Both the position numbers and the translations under genes were made by a program. Positions 1 to 7,245 of a stretch of 64,000 nucleotides of DNA are shown piece after piece. The notes beneath the pieces were generated by a model. It searched no databases, was not told where the DNA came from, and was given only the letters and a program-made list of their open reading frames with translations. The DNA comes from Flavobacterium piscis (GTDB lineage Bacteria > Bacteroidota > Bacteroidia > Flavobacteriales > Flavobacteriaceae). The stretch covers positions 186,001 through 250,000 of the forward strand of contig NZ_LVEN01000035.1 in assembly GCF_001686925.1 (NCBI RefSeq). Direction: 5' to 3'. Position 1 is the first letter of the stretch. Each line of letters starts with the position of its first letter.

Positions 1-296
1 GGAGCTTCTGTTTTTTCCGGAGTTTCCTCTATTGTATCAAATTCTAAGACTGGAGCATTTTTACTAATAGCCGCTTTTTTCACAGGAACAATCCTTGCTC
101 TTTTAGGCTTATCATCAACATTTTCCTTTTCAGTAACAGCACTAGGAGACGGTGCTACAGTGGTTTCCTGATGTGCTAAAATCTGACTGATTAAGGTCTC
201 TTTTTTGACACCAGTAAACTTTATAGTTTTAGCTAACTTAGCTATTTCTTGAAGCTCAGAAAGCTTCATTTCTTTTAATGCAGAAATATCAAACAT
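1..296 (-). CDS. rho: Transcription termination factor Rho, N-terminal part (cut by window edge)
   Basis: About 98 codons are visible, starting at the ATG at 296 and running off the left edge. The N-terminus reads MFDISALKEMKLSELQEIA, a Rho_N/SAP-like helical start typical of flavobacterial Rho. It is followed by a low-complexity stretch rich in Lys, Glu, Ala and Pro, which is the long insert Bacteroidota Rho proteins carry before the RNA-binding OB domain. Rho is the hexameric RNA helicase that ends transcription. The OB fold and ATPase lie outside the window, so the call rests on the N-terminus and on the divergent DUF4293 gene, its usual neighbour in flavobacteria. Confidence 0.8.
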   Translation of the reverse strand, partial: MFDISALKEMKLSELQEIAKLAKTIKFTGVKKETLISQILAHQETTVAPSPSAVTEKENVDDKPKRARIVPVKKAAISKNAPVLEFDTIEETPEKTEA

Positions 297-452
297 GAAT
301 GTTCTATGAATTTAATTATTTTAACGGAATACTGTAAAAAGATAGGTAGATAATAATTTTCGATTGACCGCAGTATGAAGTGCTTACGGTATTATGATGC
401 AATAATACGAATAAAATTTTATCATACAATAGTATTTTAAAAAAAGAAAATA

Positions 453-460
453 TATTTTTG
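453..460 (+). promoter_or_regulatory. Candidate -7 box upstream of the DUF4293 gene
   Basis: TATTTTTG matches the Bacteroidota TAnnTTTG element and lies 17 nt before the ATG at 478. No clear -33 TTG is seen at the right spacing, so this is tentative. Confidence 0.35.
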
Positions 461-477
461 TAAAACAATTTTACATC

Positions 478-891
478 ATGATACAACGAATTCAAACCGT
501 TTATTTAATTCTTACGTTTATTGCAACAAGTGTTTTGATGCTTTTTATTCCGTTATGGACATTAAAAGGGGGAGCATTATTTTACTTTAATCAAGATCCA
601 ATATATAATGTAATAGTTGGATTAAGTACGATGCTTACTATTGTTAGTATTATTTCATATAAAAAAAGACAAAATCAGTTTGTAATGAACAGACTGAATA
701 TAATATTAAATTTAATTTTATTAGGATTGTTTGTATATCGTTCTCTAAATTTATCTGGAGAAACACTAGCTGTTTCAGAGAAAGGTATTGGGATGTTTCT
801 ACCAATTGTTGCTATCGTATTATTAGTTTTAGCTAATAAGGCCATCAAAAAGGATGAAGATCTCGTAAAATCTGTAGATCGTTTGAGATAA
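478..891 (+). CDS. DUF4293 family four-helix membrane protein
   Basis: 137 residues with four hydrophobic helices at about 7-28, 43-60, 70-88 and 104-121, short loops and a charged C-terminal tail (KKDEDLVKSVDRLR). The start MIQRIQTVYL is the signature opening of the DUF4293 family, found almost only in Bacteroidota and commonly divergent from rho, as here. It should sit in the inner membrane; no catalytic motif is visible and the function is unknown. It is monocistronic: a strong hairpin terminator follows 31 nt after the stop, and a TATTTTTG box precedes it. Confidence 0.85.
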   Translation: MIQRIQTVYLILTFIATSVLMLFIPLWTLKGGALFYFNQDPIYNVIVGLSTMLTIVSIISYKKRQNQFVMNRLNIILNLILLGLFVYRSLNLSGETLAVSEKGIGMFLPIVAIVLLVLANKAIKKDEDLVKSVDRLR

Positions 892-922
892 ACCTATAAA
901 CTTAAGTTTTTTGTGCGAAGAG

Positions 923-951
923 AACCCGAATTGTATAATTCGGGTTTTTTT
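923..951 (+). terminator. Rho-independent terminator after the DUF4293 gene
   Basis: Perfect 10-bp stem (aacccgaatt at 923-932 with aattcgggtt at 937-946), a 4-nt loop, then a T-run to 951. Confidence 0.9.
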
Positions 952-1009
952 GTACCTTATATTTTAGCAAATCTGAGAGAATCACTAAAACAAGCCTTAA
1001 AAACAAACT

Positions 1010-1036
1010 TTGTAAGATAATTTTTTCATAAATTTG
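1010..1036 (+). promoter_or_regulatory. Candidate Bacteroidota sigma-A promoter for the response regulator
   Basis: TTG at 1010-1012 and TAAATTTG at 1029-1036 with a 16-nt spacer, 19 nt before the start at 1056. It fits the TTG / TAnnTTTG pattern, slightly short in spacing. Confidence 0.45.
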
Positions 1037-1055
1037 CTTATTACTCCAAACAATC

Positions 1056-1718
1056 ATGACACAGAACATAAGGATACATCTTGCTGATGATCATCAAGTA
1101 CTTATTGATGGCCTTACCAATTTGCTGCAAACCGTAAATAACTTTGAAGTTGTAGGCAATTCATTGGACGGAACAACTGTTTATCAGGATGTCAGTCAGA
1201 ACAATGCCGATATTTTAGTACTGGATATCAGTATGCCTAAAAAAGATGGTATCGAAGTACTGAAAGAATTTAGCGAAAAGAAATTTCCCTGCAAAGTAAT
1301 TATTTTGTCTAGTTATGATGATTTAAAAATCATAAAAGAAGTAATGAAATTGGGCGCAAAAGGCTATCTCACCAAAAAATGCGCAGGCGAAAATATCATT
1401 GAGGCCATAGAAGCTGTTTATCAGGGTCAGGAATATTTTTGTGATGCCGTAAGGGAAAAAATCTTTAATAGTTTTACGAATAATAATCCAAAATTGAATA
1501 AACCGGTTTATGTTGAAAATCCTATTTTAAGTGCACGGGAAATTGAGATCATTACACTGATCTCATTAGAATATAGTGGCAAAGAGATTAGCGAACAGCT
1601 TTTTATCAGCCTGAATACGGTTGAAACACACAGGAAGAATATCATGAAAAAATTACAAACCAAGAATACGATTGGTCTTGTAAAATATGCACTAAAAAAC
1701 AATTTAATAAATCCTTAG
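1056..1718 (+). CDS. Response regulator, LuxR/NarL type
   Basis: 220 residues. An N-terminal receiver domain (about 5-120) has the acidic pair D11-D12, phospho-acceptor D57 in LVLDISMP, and the conserved Lys in the LTKK segment near residue 108. A C-terminal LuxR-type helix-turn-helix (about 152-215) contains LSAREIEIITLI and SLNTVETHRKNI. It is a cytoplasmic DNA-binding transcription factor switched by phosphorylation. The histidine kinase begins 47 nt downstream on the same strand, so the two are almost certainly a cognate NarL-type two-component pair in one operon. The signal sensed and the target genes cannot be read from sequence. Confidence 0.9.
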   Translation: MTQNIRIHLADDHQVLIDGLTNLLQTVNNFEVVGNSLDGTTVYQDVSQNNADILVLDISMPKKDGIEVLKEFSEKKFPCKVIILSSYDDLKIIKEVMKLGAKGYLTKKCAGENIIEAIEAVYQGQEYFCDAVREKIFNSFTNNNPKLNKPVYVENPILSAREIEIITLISLEYSGKEISEQLFISLNTVETHRKNIMKKLQTKNTIGLVKYALKNNLINP

Positions 1719-1765
1719 TGCCTTCTAAAGATTAAAAAACCTATCGAAAAATTTACAGTTGAGTT

Positions 1766-2689
1766 ATGGCTTTAATTAGAGTTTTTTTATTGTCGATTTT
1801 ATTCACTATTGTGAGCGGAAACACTTTATTTAGCCAGCAAAATCAAGCCATTCCTTCAAAAGAAACAGAAATTGTACCGCAGCAAAATTCGAAAGGAAAA
1901 ATTAATGAAATTCGAAAATTTGAAAAATTACGAAATAAAAAAATAGTTAGTTTATCTATTGTTCTGGTTATCATTATATTCTTTCTGTTTTATTTTTTTT
2001 ACCAGAATAACAAACTGAAACAGAAGATAAAGCGAAAAGATACCAAACAAAAAATACTGCTTAACATTATCAATGCCGGAATAGATACCCAGGAAATCGA
2101 ACGTAAAAAAATTGCCTCTTTTTTACACGACAACATCAATTCGTTATTGTCTTCTGTTGGCTTACACCTGAATACTTTTACAGCGCAAAACAATATAAAA
2201 TCTGAAGAAATCCAGAAAGCAAAAGCCATTCTTCAGGAAGCACATGATCTTTTGCGAGATATGTCACACGACCTTGTCCCTACTCTTTTGGTTCGTTTTG
2301 GTTTGATTTATGCACTGGAAGATTTGTGCGAACGAAATACCAATTCGAGTATTCAGTTTGAATTTTTAAGCAAAATACCTACTAGCAAAAGGTATATAGA
2401 AAAATTCGAAATGAAGATTTATTTTATTGTATCTGAATTATTTAGCAACATCATTAAACACAGTGGGGCAAAAAAAGGCCAGATCATGTTATACGAAAAC
2501 AACAATTATTTTATTGTAACGATACATGATGACGGAAAAGGTTTTAAAACCGAAAAACTCAACGAAGCCGAAGGTTTTGGTTTAAACCGAATCAGGGCCC
2601 GAATTAAAAAATACAAAGGCAGTTTATCGATTGTTTCAAACCCAAATGAAGGAACGTCGATAAAGATTAAAATACCGTTACCTCATTAA
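1766..2689 (+). CDS. Sensor histidine kinase, HisKA_3 (NarX/DesK-like) type
   Basis: 307 residues. An N-terminal signal-like helix (1-22) and a strong transmembrane segment (about 60-80) enclose only about 35 external residues. The cytoplasmic part has an HisKA_3 dimerisation helix with phospho-accepting H121 in FLHDN, then a HATPase_c domain with N-box SNIIKHSGAKKG, DDGKGF and GFGLNRIRARI. Flavobacterial kinases of this class usually carry a large periplasmic TPR or 7TMR sensor, which is missing here, so it may sense through the membrane or through a partner. It pairs with the adjacent LuxR regulator. Its stop is 1 nt from the end of the convergent phosphoesterase gene. Confidence 0.88.
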   Translation: MALIRVFLLSILFTIVSGNTLFSQQNQAIPSKETEIVPQQNSKGKINEIRKFEKLRNKKIVSLSIVLVIIIFFLFYFFYQNNKLKQKIKRKDTKQKILLNIINAGIDTQEIERKKIASFLHDNINSLLSSVGLHLNTFTAQNNIKSEEIQKAKAILQEAHDLLRDMSHDLVPTLLVRFGLIYALEDLCERNTNSSIQFEFLSKIPTSKRYIEKFEMKIYFIVSELFSNIIKHSGAKKGQIMLYENNNYFIVTIHDDGKGFKTEKLNEAEGFGLNRIRARIKKYKGSLSIVSNPNEGTSIKIKIPLPH

Positions 2690-2690
2690 A

Positions 2691-3185
2691 TTATTTCTTA
2701 CCAATTTCTACAATCTCCAGATCTTTTATTTTATCATCATCAATTACAAATCGTAACATGGTTCGTACCTGATGAAATCCGCTTTTTCCTGCCGCACCTG
2801 GATTCATGTGCAGTAAATTATTCTTTTTATCGAACATTACTTTTAGAATATGCGAGTGTCCGCAAATAAACAATTTTGGAGGATTCAGCGCCATTTCTTC
2901 TCTAATTGCCGGATTGTATTTTCCCGGATAACCACCAATATGCGTGATCCAAACAGCAACATTTTCGCATAAAAACCGATTGTGCAACGGGAATTCTAAT
3001 CGGGCTTGCGCATCATCAATATTTCCGTAAACACAACGTAAGGGTTTTAGCTTTTTTATTGTATCGGTAACATTCAGATCTCCAATATCTCCGGCATGCC
3101 AAACTTCATCAGCCTGATTTACATATTTTAAAATAGTATTATCAATATGACTATGAGTATCGGAAAGGAGGAGGATTTTTTTCAT
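2691..3185 (-). CDS. YfcE/MJ0936-type metallophosphoesterase
   Basis: 164 residues from the ATG at 3185. The frame stays open to 3347, but those 54 extra codons are translated intergenic repeat, while MKKILLLSDTHSH is the true family start. Calcineurin-like metal ligands are present in order: SDTHSH, HAGDIGD, YGNIDD, THIGGYP and CGHSH. Family members are small cytoplasmic Mn- or Ni-dependent phosphodiesterases of uncertain physiological substrate. It is convergent with the histidine kinase with almost no gap. Confidence 0.88.
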   Translation of the reverse strand: MKKILLLSDTHSHIDNTILKYVNQADEVWHAGDIGDLNVTDTIKKLKPLRCVYGNIDDAQARLEFPLHNRFLCENVAVWITHIGGYPGKYNPAIREEMALNPPKLFICGHSHILKVMFDKKNNLLHMNPGAAGKSGFHQVRTMLRFVIDDDKIKDLEIVEIGKK

Positions 3186-3189
3186 TTTT

Positions 3190-3555
3190 TTTGAGGAACA
3201 AAGGTTCAGAGGCGCAAAGGTACAAAGGTTTTTTTCTAAAAAAGGGTTCAAAGATACAAAGGTGCAGAGATTCAAATACGCAGAGGTTTTTTTGAGATTT
3301 ATAAAACTTAATGCAGAACCTAAGTCTTCTTTCAAACCATTAGACACGCCATATGCATCCCTAAGATTTACAATATTATAAACCTTTGTCCCTTTGCGCC
3401 TCTAAACCTTTGAACCTGTAAAACCTTAGACGCACTGCTGTGCGTCTCTACGATTTGCCGGTGCATAAAAAAAACTTAGAACCTTAGCATCTCAGAATCT
3501 TAGCAACTTTTTAAAAAAATCCTTTGTACCTTTGCGCCTCAGAACCTCTGTCCCT
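3190..3555. repeat. Composite inverted repeat of CAAAGGTTCAGAGGCGCAAAG words
   Basis: This 375-bp gap between the phosphoesterase and truA holds no gene. Arms at about 3193-3222 and 3521-3550 are reverse complements with about two mismatches, and another inverted copy lies at about 3380-3417. A small perfect hairpin (agacgcac / gtgcgtct) sits at 3428-3447. The right arm ends just before the truA start at 3561. This is the GCGCAAAGG/CCTTTGCGC repeat style seen again at 23.5, 30.3 and 51.1 kb. Confidence 0.8.
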
Positions 3556-3560
3556 TAAAA

Positions 3561-4295
3561 ATGAGATATTTTATTCAATTTGCCTACAACGGAACGCATT
3601 ATCATGGATGGCAATTTCAGCCCAACGCCTCTTCTGTTCAGGAAACTTTAAACAAAGCACTTTCGGTTTTACTGAATGCTCCTATAAATGTAATGGGTGC
3701 AGGAAGAACGGATACTGGTGTTCATGCAAGTGAAATGTACGGTCATTTTGATTTTGAAACTCCAATTGATGTTACTAGTTTAGTACATAAACTGAATTCG
3801 TATTTGCCAAAAGACATTTCGATTTTTGATATTATTTTGGTTCACGATGAAGCTCATTGTCGATTTGATGCTACAAAGAGAACGTATGAATACCATATCA
3901 ATACTGTTAAAAATCCGTTTTTGCAGGAATTGAGTTGGTATTTTAATCAAAAATTAGACGTAGCTTTGATGAATGAAGCGGCGAAAATCTTACTGAATCA
4001 TACGGATTTTCAATGTTTCTCGAAGGTAAATACAGATGTAAACACATTTGACTGCAAGATTTTTGAAGCGTATTGGAAAATTGAAAACAAGAACCTGATT
4101 TTTACTATTTCGGCCAACAGGTTTTTACGAAATATGGTTCGTTCTATTGTGGGAACTTTGGTCAATATTGGTTTACATAAAATTTCCTTAACCGATTTTG
4201 AAAATATTATTGCGAGTAAAAGCAGAGAAAAAGCCGGGTTTTCGGTTCCGGCACACGGATTATATTTAACCGAAATTGATTACGATTATATATAG
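3561..4295 (+). CDS. truA: tRNA pseudouridine(38-40) synthase TruA
   Basis: 244 residues, the usual length. It opens with MRYFIQFAYNGTHYHGWQ, and catalytic D51 lies in GAGRTDTGVHA. Other family motifs follow: RFDATKRTYEYHI, NRFLRNMVRSIVGTL and the C-terminal PAHGLYL. It converts uridines 38-40 of the tRNA anticodon stem-loop to pseudouridine in the cytoplasm. The start is the ATG directly after the repeat element. The exporter gene follows after 127 nt that contain a duplicated start region. Confidence 0.95.
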   Translation: MRYFIQFAYNGTHYHGWQFQPNASSVQETLNKALSVLLNAPINVMGAGRTDTGVHASEMYGHFDFETPIDVTSLVHKLNSYLPKDISIFDIILVHDEAHCRFDATKRTYEYHINTVKNPFLQELSWYFNQKLDVALMNEAAKILLNHTDFQCFSKVNTDVNTFDCKIFEAYWKIENKNLIFTISANRFLRNMVRSIVGTLVNIGLHKISLTDFENIIASKSREKAGFSVPAHGLYLTEIDYDYI

Positions 4296-4422
4296 CTATA
4301 AGCTTTAGGCTATAAGCATAAAGCTTAAAGCATAGAAAAAATAAATGAAAGCAAAAGCATTTAGGCTATTAGCATTAAGCCTATTGCCTAAAGCTTATAG
4401 CTTAAAGCATAGAAAAAAATAA
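4294..4422 (+). repeat. Inverted repeat with a duplicated gene start and a 25-codon leader ORF
   Basis: Arms agctataagctttaggc (4294-4310) and gcctaaagcttatagct (4386-4402) are perfect 17-bp complements. Between and after them, the segment reading aaataaatgaaagcaaaa occurs twice, at about 4341 and 4419, so the first six codons of the exporter (MKAKAF) exist in two in-frame copies 78 nt apart. The upstream copy encodes MKAKAFRLLALSLLPKAYSL plus five more residues, then a TAA at 4420-4422 that abuts the real ATG at 4423. Confidence 0.75.
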
Positions 4423-6177
4423 ATGAAAGCAAAAGCATTTGATACCGGATTATTCAAACGAATTTTAACTTATACTAAACCTTATAAATGGCGCTATTAT
4501 GGCGTTATTGTTTTCGCCGTTTCTTTATCGATTTTTGCAGCACTTCGTCCGTATTTATTAAAACAAACGGTCGACGGCTATATCAAGACGCATGATAAGG
4601 AAGGTTTACTGATGTACATTGTATTGATGGGAGTGGTTCTTTTGATGGAAGTTTTCTCTCAGTTTTATTTTGTGTATTGGGCCAACTGGCTTGGGCAGGA
4701 TATTGTAAAAGACATTCGTACAAAACTTTTTAAGCATATTTTGAGTTTTAGAATGAAGTACTTTGATTTGGTTCCGGTTGGGCAATTGGTGACCCGCTCA
4801 GTATCTGACATTGAATCGATTGCACGTATTTTTAGTCAGGGATTGTTCATGATTATTAGTGATTTGATGAAAATGCTGGTGGTTTTGATTTTTATGTTTT
4901 ACATGAACTGGAAACTGACCTGGATTGTGGTTGTTGCGATGCCTATTCTGGTTTTTATTACCCGAATTTTTCAACGTAAAATGCAGGTTGCTTTTGAGGA
5001 AGTACGTACGCAAATTGCCAACATGAACTCGTTTGTTCAGGAACGTGTTACGGGAATGAAGATTGTACAGCTTTTTAACCGTGAGAAAATTGAAGCGGAT
5101 AATTTTAAGGTCATAAATGATAAACACCGCGTTGCGTGGATTAAAACGATTTTATATAACTCGATCTTTTTTCCTATTGCTGATATTATTTCGTCGATTA
5201 CTCTAGGTTTGGTTGTTGTTTATGGCGGATTTAAAATCCTGAACGGAGATCACTTTACGACTTTTGGAGATTTATTTTCGTACACGATGTTTATTGGGAT
5301 GTTGTTTAACCCATTACGTCAGATTGCGGATAAATTTAACGAGATGCAATTAGGAATGATTGCTGCCAATCGTGTTTTTGATATTATTGATACTCAGGAC
5401 CATATTCAGGATACTGGAACACTTGAAGCTCCGGTTTTTGAAGGAAGTATAGAATTTAAGGACGTTCGTTTTAGTTATATTCCGGAAGAGGAAGTGATAA
5501 AAGGTATTGATTTATCTGTAGCTTCAGGTCAAACCGTGGCAATTGTAGGTTCTACAGGAGCAGGAAAATCAACGATAATCAATTTATTGAATCGTTTTTA
5601 TGAAATCAACAGCGGAACTATTTTTATCGATGGTCATAATATAGAGAACTATACATTGGCTTCGTTGCGAAAACAAATTGCAGTGGTTTTGCAGGATGTA
5701 TTTTTATTTGCCGATACGATTTACAACAACATTACTTTACACAATCCAGAAATTACACGTGACAAGGTTCTTGACGCTGCAAAAAAAATTGGCGTACACG
5801 ATTTTATCATGAGTTTGCCGGATAATTATGATTTTGATGTTAAGGAACGTGGTGTTATGCTTTCGTCCGGACAGCGCCAGTTGATTGCTTTTTTACGTTC
5901 GTATGTGAGCAATCCAAGTATTTTGATTTTGGATGAAGCAACGTCATCGATAGATACGTATTCTGAAGAATTGATTCAGCGTGCTACCGAAACAATTACA
6001 AAAGGAAGAACTTCGATTATTATCGCACATCGATTGGCGACAATCGTAAATGCTGATAAAATTGTAGTAATGGATAAAGGCTTAATTGTTGAGCAGGGAA
6101 CACATCAGGAATTACTCAATAAAGTCGACGGTTACTACAAAAACCTCTACGACTCCCAGTTTTCGGTCGCTAATTAA
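4423..6177 (+). CDS. ABC exporter, fused permease and ATPase (MsbA/MDR-like)
   Basis: 584 residues: a six-helix permease domain (about 15-320) fused to a nucleotide-binding domain (about 345-580). Walker A GSTGAGKST is at 376-384, signature LSSGQ at 480-484, Walker B with D504-E505, and the switch His in IIIAHRLATI. It functions as a homodimeric exporter in the inner membrane. The order truA then ABC exporter is common in flavobacteria. The family covers lipid-A, lipid and drug export, and the substrate cannot be assigned. The start ATG follows directly on the stop of a duplicated leader ORF. Confidence 0.9.
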   Translation: MKAKAFDTGLFKRILTYTKPYKWRYYGVIVFAVSLSIFAALRPYLLKQTVDGYIKTHDKEGLLMYIVLMGVVLLMEVFSQFYFVYWANWLGQDIVKDIRTKLFKHILSFRMKYFDLVPVGQLVTRSVSDIESIARIFSQGLFMIISDLMKMLVVLIFMFYMNWKLTWIVVVAMPILVFITRIFQRKMQVAFEEVRTQIANMNSFVQERVTGMKIVQLFNREKIEADNFKVINDKHRVAWIKTILYNSIFFPIADIISSITLGLVVVYGGFKILNGDHFTTFGDLFSYTMFIGMLFNPLRQIADKFNEMQLGMIAANRVFDIIDTQDHIQDTGTLEAPVFEGSIEFKDVRFSYIPEEEVIKGIDLSVASGQTVAIVGSTGAGKSTIINLLNRFYEINSGTIFIDGHNIENYTLASLRKQIAVVLQDVFLFADTIYNNITLHNPEITRDKVLDAAKKIGVHDFIMSLPDNYDFDVKERGVMLSSGQRQLIAFLRSYVSNPSILILDEATSSIDTYSEELIQRATETITKGRTSIIIAHRLATIVNADKIVVMDKGLIVEQGTHQELLNKVDGYYKNLYDSQFSVAN

Positions 6178-6283
6178 ATTTGAAATGCTAAAAAAATTCT
6201 TAAAAAAGTTAAATTAGCGTTATAGGAATCATAAATGTAATATCTGGAAGAAATTATATAACTGCTTTGATTTTTGAATTATT

Positions 6284-6291
6284 TATATTTG
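6284..6291 (+). promoter_or_regulatory. Candidate -7 box for the NUMOD4 gene
   Basis: TATATTTG fits TAnnTTTG and lies 16 nt before the ATG at 6308. A TTTG at 6266-6269 is the only -33 candidate, with a short 14-nt spacer. Confidence 0.35.
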
Positions 6292-6307
6292 AGTATGTAT
6301 AATTCAA

Positions 6308-6904
6308 ATGCAAAAGAAAATGCCACAAAATAGATTTTATCCAAACGAACAATTCAAAGAAATAGAAATAAACGCTTCATTACAACTTAGATATGCCATT
6401 TCAAACAAAGGCCGATTAATTAGCTTTTCAGACGAAATTCAAAACGGTCGTCTCCTTAAAGGCGGTTTAAGTGATGGTTACCCAACCTTTAGATTTAAGG
6501 TTAAAAATGACGACAAAATTGTCAATAAATATCTTTTCTTATACAAATTAGTTGCCCAGTATTTTATCCCAAAAACATCCGAAGAACAGACTTATGTATT
6601 GCATCTGGATTATAACAGAAGTAACGATGATGTAAACAACTTGCGTTGGGCTACAAAAGCCGAAATGATGGCGCATAGCCGCAAAAGTCCACGTGTGATT
6701 CAGGCAAAAAAGAATCTAATCGAACACAACTTAAAGGCCGACGGAAGAAAATTAACAACTACCAAAGTAATGTTAATCAAGAAAATCCTGGCAAGACCGG
6801 AACAAAAAACAAGACTTAAAATGATTGCCAAACAATTTGGCGTAAGCGAAATGCAAATACGACGTATTGCCAGCGGTGAAAACTGGGGACACGTTAAGGT
6901 TTAA
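6308..6904 (+). CDS. NUMOD4 / HNH-like DNA-binding protein
   Basis: 198 residues. The N-terminal half resembles NUMOD4 plus an HNH_3-type fold: ISNKGRLISFSD, then LKGGLSDGYPTFRF, then VLHLDYNRSNDDVNNLRW, where active homing-type nucleases usually have HHxDxNxxNN. Here the first His of the pair is Leu, so cleavage activity is doubtful. The C-terminus (about 148-198) has a helix-turn-helix, IAKQFGVSEMQIRRIASG. It is a stand-alone gene with no intron or intein around it. A domesticated DNA-binding protein is the likeliest reading; an active endonuclease is the alternative. Start at 6308 or the in-frame ATG at 6320. Confidence 0.7.
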   Translation: MQKKMPQNRFYPNEQFKEIEINASLQLRYAISNKGRLISFSDEIQNGRLLKGGLSDGYPTFRFKVKNDDKIVNKYLFLYKLVAQYFIPKTSEEQTYVLHLDYNRSNDDVNNLRWATKAEMMAHSRKSPRVIQAKKNLIEHNLKADGRKLTTTKVMLIKKILARPEQKTRLKMIAKQFGVSEMQIRRIASGENWGHVKV

Positions 6905-7245
6905 TTATAAATTATGAATGATTAATTTTTAATTGATTTCTCATTTGAGCGAAGTCGAAGATCTTTTCAATACGAAAAGGACTTCGACTTCGTTTATTTT
7001 GATAAACAATTTAATTTGAGACTTCACTTCTAAATCTGATTCTTCAATTCATATTTCACAATTTGCAATTAACAATTACTTAAATTTCTGTGAAAAGATC
7101 AAAATCAGTACGTGTAAAAATAAATTTCAGGTGTTTTTTAAAATAAATCCTTAAATTCGCAATCACAAATAACAAAAGAATAAATCGAAAAATGAGTTTC
7201 GGAATTAAACTTCATTTTCGGTAATAAATACTAAAAACCAAAAAG
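6905..7245. other. Intergenic stretch before lpdA
   Basis: 341 nt of A+T-rich DNA with no convincing gene. It holds an inverted repeat at 6950-6992, tandem tgaattat-like words near 6905, and a possible 10-codon ORF at 7192-7224 that ends 21 nt before lpdA and is probably chance. Confidence 0.6.
6950..6992. repeat. Imperfect hairpin rich in CGAAGTCGAAG
   Basis: Arms at 6950-6968 and 6974-6992 pair at about 16 of 19 positions around a 5-nt loop. The word cttcgacttcg recurs in other Flavobacterium intergenic repeats. There is no strong T-run, so it is a poor intrinsic terminator. Confidence 0.7.

Noticed and set aside
3524..3733. 69-codon ORF overlapping the truA start
   Set aside because: Its first part is the repeat upstream and the rest is truA in another frame; no protein-like features.
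7192..7224. 10-codon ORF just upstream of lpdA, possible leader
   Set aside because: No codon pattern, terminator or anti-terminator structure to support attenuation; likely chance in A+T-rich DNA.
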